A stretch of 64,000 bases of DNA from Ardenticatenaceae bacterium (lineage in GTDB: Bacteria; Chloroflexota; Anaerolineae; Promineifilales; Promineifilaceae). The position numbers were made by a program, and so were the translations under genes. The notes under the pieces are model-generated. The model searched no databases. It worked only from the letters and a program-made list of their open reading frames with translations, and was not told where the DNA came from. How positions within the stretch are numbered: position 1 is the first letter of the stretch; each line of letters opens with the position of its first letter. This document shows, in pieces, positions 28,681 through 36,782 of the stretch. Location: the NCBI GenBank assembly GCA_020634375.1, contig JACKBX010000007.1, positions 1 to 64,000 on the forward strand, read 5' to 3'.

Positions 28681-28950
28681 ATGCGCTGTCTGCTCCTTTA
28701 CGATATTACCAGTGACCGGATTCGGACAAAGATTGCTGACGCCTGCCTGGATTATGGCCTGGATCGGGTGCAGTACAGCGTATTTTCTGGTGATCTTTCA
28801 CGCAATTTACAGGAGGAGTTGTTCTTGAAAGCAACCAATTTACTGGGGGATGAGGAAGGGCATGTGATGCTGCTGCCATTGTGCCAAAAGGATTGGCAAG
28901 CCCGTTCTGTACAAGGATGCGAGCCAACGTCACGCTTCTTGGTAGGCTAA
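28681..28950 (+). CDS. cas2: Cas2, adaptation protein
   Basis: An 89-residue Cas2 with the ferredoxin-like fold start RCLLLYDITSDRIRTKIADACLDYGLDRVQYSVFSGDLS, including the conserved Asp after LLLY and the Gln-x-Ser-Val-Phe segment. It dimerises and bridges Cas1 dimers in the spacer integration complex. It follows cas1 by 21 bases and precedes cas4 by 10, so the three are one unit. Length and N-terminus are normal. Confidence 0.95.
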   Translation: MRCLLLYDITSDRIRTKIADACLDYGLDRVQYSVFSGDLSRNLQEELFLKATNLLGDEEGHVMLLPLCQKDWQARSVQGCEPTSRFLVG

Positions 28951-28960
28951 GGATTTGCAG

Positions 28961-29557
28961 ATGGAAGATTTGCCTTTTACTTTTCAGGTAACGGCGTTGA
29001 AGCAGTATGTGTACTGCCCACGTATTTTGTATTATCAAACGGTGCTGCCACAGGTGAGGCCAGTGACGTATAAAATGGAAGCGGGTATTGAAGCGCATTT
29101 GCGCAGCGAAGGGTGGGAGAAGCGGCGCAGTTTACGTGCTTACGGGCTGGATGAGGGTGAGCGTTTTTTTAATGTGCCCCTGCTCAATACGGGTTTGATG
29201 CTTTCTGGCGAGGTGGATATGGTAATCCAAACGGCCGTTGAACTCATCCCCGTCGATTTCAAACACGCCAAGCGGGTGGGCAAACATTACAAACTGCAAT
29301 TGATGGCTTACGGCCGTTTGCTGGAATTGGCCGACCCCAAAGAGGAACGTCAGGTAAAGCGCGGCTTCCTTTACCTCATTCCGGGCAAAAAAGCGGTGGA
29401 AGTGCGTTTTACGCCAGCACTGCGGCGGCAATTAGATAAGTCCCTGGAAACGATGCATGATATTGCACATAACCAGCGCGTGCCAGGGCCAGCCGCTTCT
29501 TTAGCACAGTGCATAGATTGTGAATTCCGCCGATTCTGTAACGATTTAACCCGATAA
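28961..29557 (+). CDS. cas4: Cas4 exonuclease (PAM selection in adaptation)
   Basis: A 198-residue Cas4 of the RecB-like nuclease family, which trims prespacers and helps choose PAM and orientation. The four Fe-S cysteines are seen: Cys19 in YVYCPRILYY and the C-terminal group QCIDCEFRRFCND near residues 184-194. Nuclease motifs are LSGEVDMVIQT, ELIPVDFKHAK (motif II/III Asp and Lys) and LQLMAYGRLLE (QhxxY). ATG 28961 is chosen: AAGGA lies seven bases upstream, whereas the TTG two codons earlier would be too close. It ends 17 bases from the convergent tag gene. Confidence 0.95.
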   Translation: MEDLPFTFQVTALKQYVYCPRILYYQTVLPQVRPVTYKMEAGIEAHLRSEGWEKRRSLRAYGLDEGERFFNVPLLNTGLMLSGEVDMVIQTAVELIPVDFKHAKRVGKHYKLQLMAYGRLLELADPKEERQVKRGFLYLIPGKKAVEVRFTPALRRQLDKSLETMHDIAHNQRVPGPAASLAQCIDCEFRRFCNDLTR

Positions 29558-29573
29558 CCGGCAAGCCGTTTCC

Positions 29574-30152
29574 CTAACGGCCGTGCCTTTTAACTTGCTC
29601 ATAGCGGAAACAACTCGTAACGTGGTCATTGACCATGCCCACCGCCTGCATAAAAGCGTAGCAAATGGTTGGCCCAACGAAATTGAAGCCTCGTTTTTTC
29701 AGTGCTTTGCTCATCGCCTGGGATACGGCCGTTTCTGCCGGGACTTGTTGCAAGGAATGCCACTGATTTTGAATGGGACGGCCGTCCACAAACCCCCACA
29801 GAAAATCACTGAAAGAGCCTTCCTTTTCCAGAATGTCTAAATACCCGCGTGCGTTCTTCACAGCGGCCTGCACCTTGAGACGATTGCGCACAATACCGGG
29901 GTTTTGCAGCAGCTCCGCGATTTTCGTTTCATCGTAGCGTGCTATCTTCTCAGCATCGAACTGGTCAAACGCCTGCCAATAATTTTCCTGCTTACGCAAA
30001 ATGGTAATCCAGCTTAAACCCGCCTGTGCGCCATCCAAAATAAGCTTGGCAAAAAGCTGGCGATCATCATAAACGGGCACGCCCCACTCCTCATCGTGGT
30101 ACTGCACATACAAGGGGTCTTCTCCACACCATTCACAACGCACAACTATCAT
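29574..30152 (-). CDS. tag: DNA-3-methyladenine glycosylase I
   Basis: A 192-residue Tag protein that excises 3-methyladenine from alkylated DNA as the first step of base excision repair. The N-terminal signature RCEWCGEDPLYVQYHDEEWGVP supplies zinc ligands Cys6 and His19; the C-terminal VNDHVTSCFRYEQV supplies the other His and Cys. GLSWITILRKQENYWQAFDQFD is the DNA-binding helix-hairpin-helix region. Full length for the family. Start ATG 30152 follows AAAGGA. It converges with cas4 and is not part of the CRISPR locus. Confidence 0.95.
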   Translation of the reverse strand: MIVVRCEWCGEDPLYVQYHDEEWGVPVYDDRQLFAKLILDGAQAGLSWITILRKQENYWQAFDQFDAEKIARYDETKIAELLQNPGIVRNRLKVQAAVKNARGYLDILEKEGSFSDFLWGFVDGRPIQNQWHSLQQVPAETAVSQAMSKALKKRGFNFVGPTICYAFMQAVGMVNDHVTSCFRYEQVKRHGR

Positions 30153-30184
30153 AGCATTTTCCTTTCAGCGAGTTCAGTCTCATG

Positions 30185-30568
30185 TTAGCCCCTTTGACTC
30201 AACCCTTCCCCATCTTGAACCAATTCCAGGCGATTGCCAAACGGATCAAAGGCATAAAAACGGCGCACATCCGGCAGCGCATCATCCCACTGCACGGGCA
30301 CACCCGCCGCCTCCAATTTGGCAAACAATGCCGACAAATCCGCCGCCAGTAGCGCAGGATGCGCCTTGCGTGCTGGCACAAAATTCGCCTGCACGCCCAA
30401 GTGAATGTACGTGCCCGGCCCGGCAAACCAGCAGCCGCCCCGTGCCTGCAAAGGCTGCGGCTTCACCACCTCATCCAAGCCCAACAACTCGCCATAAAAA
30501 TGACGCGCCGCCGCTTCTTCCCCCGGCGGCATCGCCAACTGCACATGATCCATGCCTACAATCATCAT
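30185..30568 (-). CDS. VOC-family (glyoxalase/bleomycin-resistance fold) protein
   Basis: A protein of about 127 residues, one VOC module pair: an N-terminal MDHVQLAMPPGEEAAARHFYGELLGLDEV, central WFAGPGTYIHLGVQ, and C-terminal RRFYAFDPFGNRLELVQ. The metal-binding His and Glu of the superfamily are present (His in MDHVQLA, Glu in RLELVQ). The substrate is unknown; such proteins act as lyases, dioxygenases or antibiotic binders. Start is set by GGAGGAG just before the ATGs at 30568 and 30565. It lies between tag and ettA on the same strand. Confidence 0.85.
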   Translation of the reverse strand: MMIVGMDHVQLAMPPGEEAAARHFYGELLGLDEVVKPQPLQARGGCWFAGPGTYIHLGVQANFVPARKAHPALLAADLSALFAKLEAAGVPVQWDDALPDVRRFYAFDPFGNRLELVQDGEGLSQRG

Positions 30569-30616
30569 CTCCTCCATAGATAGTGTGTAGTAGGGGCATG
30601 GCGACGCCATGCCCCT

Positions 30617-32302
30617 CTATCTTGTCAGCTTGCGATAAGTAATGCGGTGCGGGCGGTCGGCGGCGGCGCCGAGGCGTTTGCGGCGGTCGGCTTCGTATTC
30701 GCTGTAGCTGCCGATGAACCAACGAGCTTCGCTATCCCCCTCAAAGGCGAGAATATGCGTGGCAACGCGGTCTAAAAACCAGCGGTCATGCGAGATGATC
30801 ACGGCCGATCCCGCAAAATTGAGCAGCCCTTCCTCCAACGCCCGCAGCGTGTTCACGTCCAGGTCGTTGGTTGGTTCATCTAGCAGCAGCAGGTTGGCCC
30901 CAGACTTGAGCATCTTCGCCAGATGCACGCGGTTGCGCTCGCCGCCGGAGAGGTCGCCCACCTTCTTTTGCTGGTCGGAGCCAGTGAAGTTGAAACGGCC
31001 GACATACGCCCGCGAATTCATGCGCCGTGTGCCCAGTTGGATGTGGTCGTCGCCCTCAGAAATCTCCTGCCAGACGGTGTTGTCCGCATTTAGCGTATCG
31101 CGGGATTGGTCAACGTAGGCCAACGTGACCGTATCGCCAACACGCAGGCTGCCCTCGTCTGGCTGCTCTTGCCCCACAATCATGCGGAACAGCGTGGTTT
31201 TGCCCGCGCCATTCGGCCCGATGATGCCGACGATGGCCCCGGCGGGCAAATCAAAGGCGAGGTTTTCGTAGAGGAGCAAATCGTCGAACGCTTTGCGCAC
31301 GCCATTGGCCCGCACCACGATGTCGCCCAGGCGCGGCCCTGGCGGGATGTAAATCTGCAAATCTTCCTGCGCTTTTTCGATGCCCTGCTCCAACAATGTG
31401 GTGTAGGCGTTGATGCGGGCTTTGGATTTGGCCTGCCGCCCTTTGGGGCTGGTGTTGACCCATTCGAGTTCACGTTCCAGGGTTTTGATGCGCTGCGTTT
31501 CGACTTTTTTCTCTTGGGCCAGGCGGTCTTGCTTTTGCGCCAACCAGGAGGAGTAGTTGCCTTTCCAGGGGATGCCGTAGCCGCGATCTAGCTCCAGAAT
31601 CCACCCGGCTACGTTGTCTAAAAAGTAGCGGTCGTGGGTGACGGCGATGACGGTTCCGGCGTATTCTTGCAGGTGTTTTTCCAGCCAGGCGACGGTTTCG
31701 GCGTCGAGGTGGTTGGTGGGTTCGTCGAGGAGGAGGATGTCGGGCTTTTTGAGCAGCAAGCGGCAGAGGGCGACGCGGCGACGTTCGCCGCCGGAGAGGG
31801 TGGGTACGGCCGTTTCCCCCGGTGGGCAGCGCAACGCATCCATCGCCAATTCCAGGCGGCTGTCAATATCCCACGCGCCCATGTGGTCGAGTTTGTCTTG
31901 CAGCTTGCCCTGCTCTTCGATGAGGTCGTTCATCTCATCGTCGCTGAGGGGTTCGCCAAAGCGCAGGTTGAGTGCGTCGAACGCTTGCAGGGCGTCCATG
32001 ACTTCTTGCACGCCCTCTTCAACGATTTCACGCACAGTTTTGCTTTCGTCGAGCTGCGGTTCTTGTTCCAGGTAACCGATGGTGTAGCCGGGGGATACGG
32101 CCGTTTCCCCCAAAAAATCGCTGTCCACCCCGGCCATAATGCGCAGCAAGGTTGATTTACCTGCGCCATTCAGCCCCAGCACGCCAATCTTTGCCCCATA
32201 AAAATAGGAGAGCGAGATGTCACGCAGCACTTCTTTGTTGGGCGGCACAATTTTGCCCACCCGGATCATGGAATAGATAATTTTTTTGTCGTCAGTAGTC
32301 AT
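30617..32302 (-). CDS. ettA: ABC-F ATPase EttA (translational throttle)
   Basis: A 561-residue ABC-F protein that binds the ribosomal E site and gates early elongation according to ATP/ADP. Two ABC domains: Walker A GLNGAGKST near residue 40 and GPNGAGKTT near 355; signatures LSGGERRRVALCRLLL and LSGGERNRVHLAKML; Walker B ILLLDEPTNHLD and LLLLDEPTNDLD. The N-terminus (YSMIRVGKIVPPNKEVLRDISLSYFYGAKIGVLG) and the arm between the first Walker A and signature identify EttA rather than Uup or other ABC-F proteins. There are no membrane segments. Length is normal (about 555 in E. coli). Confidence 0.95.
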   Translation of the reverse strand: MTTDDKKIIYSMIRVGKIVPPNKEVLRDISLSYFYGAKIGVLGLNGAGKSTLLRIMAGVDSDFLGETAVSPGYTIGYLEQEPQLDESKTVREIVEEGVQEVMDALQAFDALNLRFGEPLSDDEMNDLIEEQGKLQDKLDHMGAWDIDSRLELAMDALRCPPGETAVPTLSGGERRRVALCRLLLKKPDILLLDEPTNHLDAETVAWLEKHLQEYAGTVIAVTHDRYFLDNVAGWILELDRGYGIPWKGNYSSWLAQKQDRLAQEKKVETQRIKTLERELEWVNTSPKGRQAKSKARINAYTTLLEQGIEKAQEDLQIYIPPGPRLGDIVVRANGVRKAFDDLLLYENLAFDLPAGAIVGIIGPNGAGKTTLFRMIVGQEQPDEGSLRVGDTVTLAYVDQSRDTLNADNTVWQEISEGDDHIQLGTRRMNSRAYVGRFNFTGSDQQKKVGDLSGGERNRVHLAKMLKSGANLLLLDEPTNDLDVNTLRALEEGLLNFAGSAVIISHDRWFLDRVATHILAFEGDSEARWFIGSYSEYEADRRKRLGAAADRPHRITYRKLTR

Positions 32303-32370
32303 AGGTTGATTTGCATTCTCTCGAAACTAAAATGGGCTGACCATTTTCAGCCATGAGAACATTATAGTAG

Positions 32371-32895
32371 CTATTTGTAAATCGGGCTTTCGATGACAAC
32401 CAACAAATCCGGGTGCGTATACCCCTCCAGCATCATGTCTTTTTCGTAGTACATCCCCGCTTTGGCAGCGACGCGCAGGGAGGCGGTGTTTTGCGGGTCA
32501 ATGAGGGCCACAAGACGGGGCAGGCAGAGGATGGTAAAGGCATAATCGCGCACGGCCGTTACTGCCTCAGTCGCATACCCACAGCCCCAAAAGGAGCGGG
32601 CCAGCCTGTAACCCATTTCGATTTCGGAACGGCCGTCTATATCCGCGAAGTAAAACAGGCCACAGTAACCGATGACCTGCCCCAAGTCTTTTGCGACGAC
32701 CGCCCAGGGGCCAAACCCCAACTTTTGGTAATTCTCTTCCCTGCACCAGCGCAGCCAATCGCGCACCCAGGCTTTGCTTTGTACGCCTGGGCCAAACCGC
32801 ATCACTTCGGCATCGCCAAATACGCGCTCCATTGCATCGCTGTCGAAGGCGTGAAATTGCCGCAGGAGGAGGCGTTTAGTTTCTGTGATGATCAT
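32371..32895 (-). CDS. GNAT acetyltransferase, RimJ/RimL-like
   Basis: A 174-residue acetyltransferase of the Acetyltransf_3 type: IITETKRLLLRQFHAFDSDAMERVFGD at the N-terminus, then IGYCGLFYFADIDGRSEIEMGYRLARSFWGCGYATEAVTAVRDYAF (acetyl-CoA binding) and LVALIDPQNTASLRVAAKAGM, the hallmark Asn-x-x-Ser near the C-terminus. It would acetylate a ribosomal protein N-terminus or a small amine. The ATG at 32895 is preferred to one 27 codons upstream, because family homology starts here. Confidence 0.85.
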   Translation of the reverse strand: MIITETKRLLLRQFHAFDSDAMERVFGDAEVMRFGPGVQSKAWVRDWLRWCREENYQKLGFGPWAVVAKDLGQVIGYCGLFYFADIDGRSEIEMGYRLARSFWGCGYATEAVTAVRDYAFTILCLPRLVALIDPQNTASLRVAAKAGMYYEKDMMLEGYTHPDLLVVIESPIYK

Positions 32896-32982
32896 ATCCA
32901 AATGCCAGGTAACAAAAATAAGTCTCGTTATATCAAGCCAACATGTACCCAATGCTGTTCTTTTAGCCATCTTCACTAAAAC

Positions 32983-33726
32983 TTATGGAACCGGCGTACT
33001 TTGCACAGTGGGCAAAGTGGGTGGCATACGCGGTGATAGTTTATTTGTTAAGGCAAATTGCCAGGAATACGCTTGAATATCTCCAGATGTTTGTTGAAAC
33101 TTGAGAGTAACCTCATGTGTCCCTGGCTCCAAAGGAGCAAACCAACAAAATATAGTATATGTCCCCCATGTCGTTTCAAAGTCTGTTAATGAATCAAGTA
33201 CTAATACCCCCCCACTATATCCCCTACTACCTTCTACTAAAATGATGTTTCCATCCACAATTAGCTGAAAGCGTTCTCTAGTATCATCATCCAGTGCAAG
33301 ATTGTCTCCTGGTTGGACTAGCTCGCCCAAGTCTACATCCACACATATTTCTGACTTATAGCCATAATTCCAGGCATCTTCTAAATCAACAAGACCATAA
33401 GCTATTATATCGGGATGTTGAAAGCGGTAAATACCATATGGGATAGACATAGATTCGGGTGGAGACACCTCTAGGACAAAATCCGGTTTGGGTTGAATAG
33501 TCGGTAATGGAGTCCGTGTAGCACGGATGAGAGGATTCTTGAAACTATTATTCTCATCCAAAGGCTGCAAAGTTCCAGCAGGGCTATTGTTGTTAATATT
33601 CATTGTTGGAGCACAGGCGACCACTAAAAGCAACATGACTAACAAAAAAAGAGGGGAAACGAAATGCCAGTTAAGTGTGCTGAAACCAGAATCGCCGAAA
33701 AAGATGTTTGGGGTTCTCTTTGACAT
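32983..33726 (-). CDS. Lipoprotein of unknown function
   Basis: A 247-residue predicted lipoprotein. The signal peptide ends in the lipobox LLLVVAC near residue 37, followed by a Thr/Pro linker and a folded region rich in beta strands (DNLALDDDTRERFQLIVDGN, then TWGTYTIFCWFAPLEPGTHEVTLKFQQ), suggesting an exported Ig-like or jelly-roll module. I recognise no family. The start at 33726 follows GAGGA by six bases; a further ATG upstream lacks one. It is monocistronic on the minus strand. Confidence 0.7.
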   Translation of the reverse strand: MSKRTPNIFFGDSGFSTLNWHFVSPLFLLVMLLLVVACAPTMNINNNSPAGTLQPLDENNSFKNPLIRATRTPLPTIQPKPDFVLEVSPPESMSIPYGIYRFQHPDIIAYGLVDLEDAWNYGYKSEICVDVDLGELVQPGDNLALDDDTRERFQLIVDGNIILVEGSRGYSGGVLVLDSLTDFETTWGTYTIFCWFAPLEPGTHEVTLKFQQTSGDIQAYSWQFALTNKLSPRMPPTLPTVQSTPVP

Positions 33727-33874
33727 TTTCAATCCTCTATGACGATTGGATGGTCTAGTCCTATCCACATTGTCCCAATTGTCGCATTACCTGACAAAAA
33801 GCTATCCATCATTCGAGTTTGGCAACGGCCGTACCATCACCCAAATCTCGACCAACTAAACCGCCCCAAAAACG

Positions 33875-33971
33875 TGTCTAGACCCGTTACAAATCCTGTC
33901 TAGACCGGATTGCAATCGTGTCTAGACAGGATTGTCGTCCGGTCTAGACACGTTTAACAACGGGTCTAGAG
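33875..33971. repeat. Five GTCTAGAC palindromes at 22-23 bp spacing
   Basis: GTCTAGAC occurs at 33875, 33897, 33920 and 33942, and GTCTAGAG at 33964. The spacing of 22, 23, 22 and 22 bases is about two helical turns, so all sites face the same side of the DNA. They lie between the HU-like gene and the lipoprotein gene. A single GTCTAGAG recurs at 35127 in the decayed copy of this region. Confidence 0.75.
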
Positions 33972-34001
33972 TGGTTCAATCTGCGAGATTGAACCACTCT
34001 A
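33967..34001 (-). terminator. Hairpin after the HU-like gene
   Basis: A perfect 16-bp stem (arms contain AGTGGTTCAATCT and AGATTGAACCACT) with a 3-base loop, 10 bases past the HU-like stop codon. It has no U-tract. A diverged copy with 13-bp arms lies at 35132-35164. Confidence 0.6.
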
Positions 34002-34011
34002 CATGTACAGC

Positions 34012-34392
34012 CTACTTCTTCTCAAACGTCACATTCTTCAAATTGACCCTGAACTCTTTGCCAGGGGTGAATCGCGGGATGAGGCCAGTCACATTGTGGC
34101 TGGTCACATCTTCCGGGGTTTCGCTCGCCTCCGTCTTGAACTTAATCCAGAAAGAGCCAAAATCACCCAGCCTGACAATATTCCCCCGGCCAATCTCATC
34201 AGGGATGATAATCAGCATCGCCTCAATGACAGCGATGGCATCCGGCATACTGACGGTAGACATCTCTGCCGCCCGCTTGATCATCTGCCGCAAGTCTATA
34301 CTGTCTGTAGCAACCGGCGAAGGGTAATACTTCTTGGGCGCAGTTGCATCCGATGGATTGCCCCGCTCAACAACATTATATTTGACGCTCAT
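34012..34392 (-). CDS. HU/IHF-family DNA-binding protein
   Basis: A 126-residue member of the HU family, longer than HU (about 90) because of an N-terminal extension. The core reads LRQMIKRAAEMSTVSMPDAIAVIEAMLIIIPDEIGRGNIVRLGDFGSFWIK, where RLGDFGSFWI corresponds to the HU signature, followed by a beta-arm region (SHNVTGLIPRFTPGKEFRVNLKNVTFEKK). It binds and bends DNA, probably as a dimer. The ATG follows GGAGG by six bases. A broken duplicate of its 3' part lies at 35173-35385. It resembles the longer HU-like proteins found in Bacteroidota and Chloroflexota. Confidence 0.85.
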   Translation of the reverse strand: MSVKYNVVERGNPSDATAPKKYYPSPVATDSIDLRQMIKRAAEMSTVSMPDAIAVIEAMLIIIPDEIGRGNIVRLGDFGSFWIKFKTEASETPEDVTSHNVTGLIPRFTPGKEFRVNLKNVTFEKK

Positions 34393-34607
34393 GGCGTGCC
34401 TCCTATATGGAATAAAGGGTTGATTTGAGAGGGGACGCGTTCCCCCCTACACGACAGGAAAGATTATAAGGGTAGATATATTGCCGGGCAACATCGTCTG
34501 GCATAGCTTCCAGATTATCCCCAGGTAAACGCTTGCCCCTGTGATAAAATAGTGCAAACCTGATTCAATAAGGATAGGAAACCCCTTTTCACTAATAGGA
34601 GAATGAC
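34393..34607. other. Divergent intergenic region, HU-like and DUF4332 genes
   Basis: About 215 bases that must carry both promoters. An A/T-rich patch GTGATAAAATAG at about 34541 could be a -10 region for the plus-strand gene. An open minus-strand frame here (34447-34713) shows no coding signs. Confidence 0.4.
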
Positions 34608-35012
34608 ATGACAAACATTGCAGATATTGAAGGAATCGGCGCAACTTATGCCCAAATATTGGCCGAGCATGGTGTTGCCACGACGGAAGCCTTGCTGGAA
34701 AAATGCGCCTCACCCGCCGGACGCAAAGCCCTGGCCGAAGCCACCGGGATTAGCGGTAAGCTGATTTTGAAATGGGCAAATCGCGCAGACCTGGCACGTA
34801 TTAAGGGCATTGGCAGCGAATACGCCGACTTATTGGAAGCGGCTGGCGTAGATACTGTGCCGGAGCTGGCGCACCGTAATGCAAGCAATCTCTACGCCGC
34901 GCTCAAAGCAACAAATGAGGAAAAGAACCTGGTTCGTAAAATCCCCACAGAGAATCAAGTGGCAGACTGGGTTGAACAAGCGAAGGCGCTGCCTCGTGTG
35001 CTGACGTACTAA
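34608..35012 (+). CDS. DUF4332 protein (helix-hairpin-helix repeats)
   Basis: A 134-residue protein with two helix-hairpin-helix-like units: IADIEGIGATYAQILAEHGVATTEALL (residues 4-30) and LARIKGIGSEYADLLEAAGVDTVPELAHRNASNLYAAL (64-101). The IEGIG and IKGIG turns are the expected DNA-contact loops. DUF4332 proteins are widespread, small, cytoplasmic, and thought to bind nucleic acid; the precise role is unknown. ATG follows AGGAG by seven bases. It stands alone on the plus strand. Confidence 0.85.
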   Translation: MTNIADIEGIGATYAQILAEHGVATTEALLEKCASPAGRKALAEATGISGKLILKWANRADLARIKGIGSEYADLLEAAGVDTVPELAHRNASNLYAALKATNEEKNLVRKIPTENQVADWVEQAKALPRVLTY

Positions 35013-35131
35013 CCAAGCTACTTGTCACCGAAACGGCCGTATCTTAACAATGGCACGGCCGTTCTCTACCCCCCAATCAAGGTAACTAAACTATCTCGAA
35101 AACATGCCTGGACACGTTGTTAAACGTGTCT

Positions 35132-35164
35132 AGAGTGGTTCAATCGCGCAAATTGAACCACTCT
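35132..35164. repeat. Second copy of the GTGGTTCAAT hairpin
   Basis: Arms AGAGTGGTTCAAT and ATTGAACCACTCT with loop CGCGCAA. Same element as at 33967-34001; it marks the edge of a duplicated block. Confidence 0.7.
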
Positions 35165-35172
35165 GCATGGAC

Positions 35173-35385
35173 AGCCCACTTCATCTCAAACGTCACATTC
35201 TTCAGATTGACCTAAAACTCCTTGCCAGGAGTGAATCGTGGAATGAGGCCAGCCACATGGTGACGGGTCACACCCTCCGGGGTTTCGCTCGCCTCCGTCT
35301 TACACTTAATCCAGAAAGAGCCAAAATCACCCAACCTGACATATTCCCCCGGCCAATCTTCATCAGAAATGATAATCAGCAAGGA
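35173..35385 (-). pseudogene. Decayed duplicate of the HU-like gene (3' part)
   Basis: This stretch matches 34012-34225 closely (for example CTCAAACGTCACATTCTTCA, GAGTGAATCG, TTTCGCTCGCCTCCGTCTT, and CCCCCGGCCAATCT). On the minus strand the normal stop is lost, an in-frame stop appears where the intact gene has Arg (PGKEF then stop), and the 5' half with the start codon is missing. The similarity ends abruptly near 35379. It is a non-functional remnant of a local duplication that also copied the downstream hairpin. Confidence 0.85.
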
Positions 35386-35403
35386 AAATTATAAAACAGC
35401 CCT

Positions 35404-35431
35404 GACCTTTGTTCATTGTTAATTGCTAATT
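35404..35431. repeat. Short heptanucleotide repeat
   Basis: TTCATTG, TTAATTG, CTAATTG units in tandem before the M20 peptidase gene. The rest of 35386-35492 holds nothing recognisable. Confidence 0.4.
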
Positions 35432-35492
35432 GTTGTGATAGAAATTAGGTATTGGGCGGTTCATGCTGCCCATCCATCAAAGAGGAACAGCA

Positions 35493-36743
35493 ATGAGCCA
35501 TACACAATTCCCCACCGAATCACACCAGTTTTTGACCCAAAAACTACCTTTTTACCTGGATTTGCTGCGGCAAATGGTTGCCATCAACAGCTTTACCGCC
35601 AACGCTGCGGGCGTGAACCAACTGGGCCAGCTAACCGCCGAACTATTTGCGGAACTGGGCTTTACGGCCGAATTCATTCCCTCCGCACACCCCAACTTCG
35701 GCCAACATCTCGTCCTTACCCGCCCTGGCAAATCAGGACGCAAAATTGGCTGCATCTCGCACCTGGACACAGTATTCCCCCCCGACGAAGAAATCCGCAA
35801 TGACTTTCATTGGCGCGAAGAAGGGGATCGCATTTATGGCCCCGGCACGGTAGACATCAAAGGGGGCACCATAGCCATTTACATGATGCTTGATGCCATT
35901 CGCGCCTTGCACCCTGCTCTGTATGATGATGTGACCTGGGTGCTGCTCATCGACTCCTCCGAAGAAGACCTGGCCGATGATTTTGGCGAACTCTGCCGCC
36001 AACGACTAGAAGACCCCCAAACATTAGGCGCACTCATTTTTGAGGGCGGCTACATGAATGATGACAATCAGGAATTCTGGGTTGTGCGCTCGCGCAAAGG
36101 CATGGGGGTCTTTAATGTGGCGGTTGAGGGCAAGTCCTCGCACGCCGGCAGCGCCCACACGCTTGGCGCGAACGCCATTGTGCAAATGGCCGAAGTCATC
36201 CAGCGGCTGGCCGCGCTCACAGATTATGAGCGGCAGGTCACGGTTAATGTGGGCGTGGTGAAGGGCGGCACAGTGACAAATCGCGTGCCCCATTTTGCCC
36301 AGGCACGGCTGGAAATGCGGACTTTTGATCCAGATGTGTACGAGGAAACGATTGAAAAAATCATGGCCCTCAGTGAACTTTCCACTGTGCAAAGTGTGGA
36401 CGATGGCTACCCCTGCCGCGTGACGGTCACGCTGGAACGGCGCACGCTGCCCTGGCCTATTAACGATGCCACGAACAAGCTGCTGCACATCTGGCAAGAA
36501 GCAGGAGCAGAGCTGGGGCTGCGCGTGGAACCGGAAGACCGGGGAGGTCTGAGCGATGGCAATCATTTCTGGTTTGCCGTCCCTTGTATTGATGGGTTGG
36601 GTGTTGCTGGTGGCAATGCCCATAGTTCGGAACGCAACCCTGACGGAAGTAAGGATCAGGAGTTCTGCCTGCCCGCTTCGTTGATACCTAAGACATTGCT
36701 GAATGTGACGGCCGTTCTCAAGCTCATTGCCACTGACCAATGA
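35493..36743 (+). CDS. M20-family metallopeptidase (carboxypeptidase G2-like)
   Basis: A 416-residue M20/ArgE/DapE-type amidohydrolase. Metal ligands and catalytic residues are visible: SHLDTVFPP (His and Asp), GPGTVDIKGG (bridging Asp), IDSSEED (catalytic Glu then ligand Glu), and a final His in GVAGGNAHSSERN. A lid/dimerisation domain lies in the middle (SSHAGSAHTLGANAI). It likely cleaves a terminal acidic residue or an N-acyl amino acid. ATG 35493 follows AGAGGAA; a GTG-like extension upstream is not used. It begins a plus-strand run of three genes with a GNAT and a second M20 peptidase, perhaps a peptide or amino-acid salvage unit. Confidence 0.88.
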   Translation: MSHTQFPTESHQFLTQKLPFYLDLLRQMVAINSFTANAAGVNQLGQLTAELFAELGFTAEFIPSAHPNFGQHLVLTRPGKSGRKIGCISHLDTVFPPDEEIRNDFHWREEGDRIYGPGTVDIKGGTIAIYMMLDAIRALHPALYDDVTWVLLIDSSEEDLADDFGELCRQRLEDPQTLGALIFEGGYMNDDNQEFWVVRSRKGMGVFNVAVEGKSSHAGSAHTLGANAIVQMAEVIQRLAALTDYERQVTVNVGVVKGGTVTNRVPHFAQARLEMRTFDPDVYEETIEKIMALSELSTVQSVDDGYPCRVTVTLERRTLPWPINDATNKLLHIWQEAGAELGLRVEPEDRGGLSDGNHFWFAVPCIDGLGVAGGNAHSSERNPDGSKDQEFCLPASLIPKTLLNVTAVLKLIATDQ

Positions 36744-36782
36744 ACTATGGTAACGGGCGTCAAACCATGACAAAATAGAACC

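Noticed and set aside
34447..34713. 88-aa minus-strand frame between HU-like and DUF4332 genes
   Set aside because: Overlaps the start of a well-supported gene on the other strand and has no family features.
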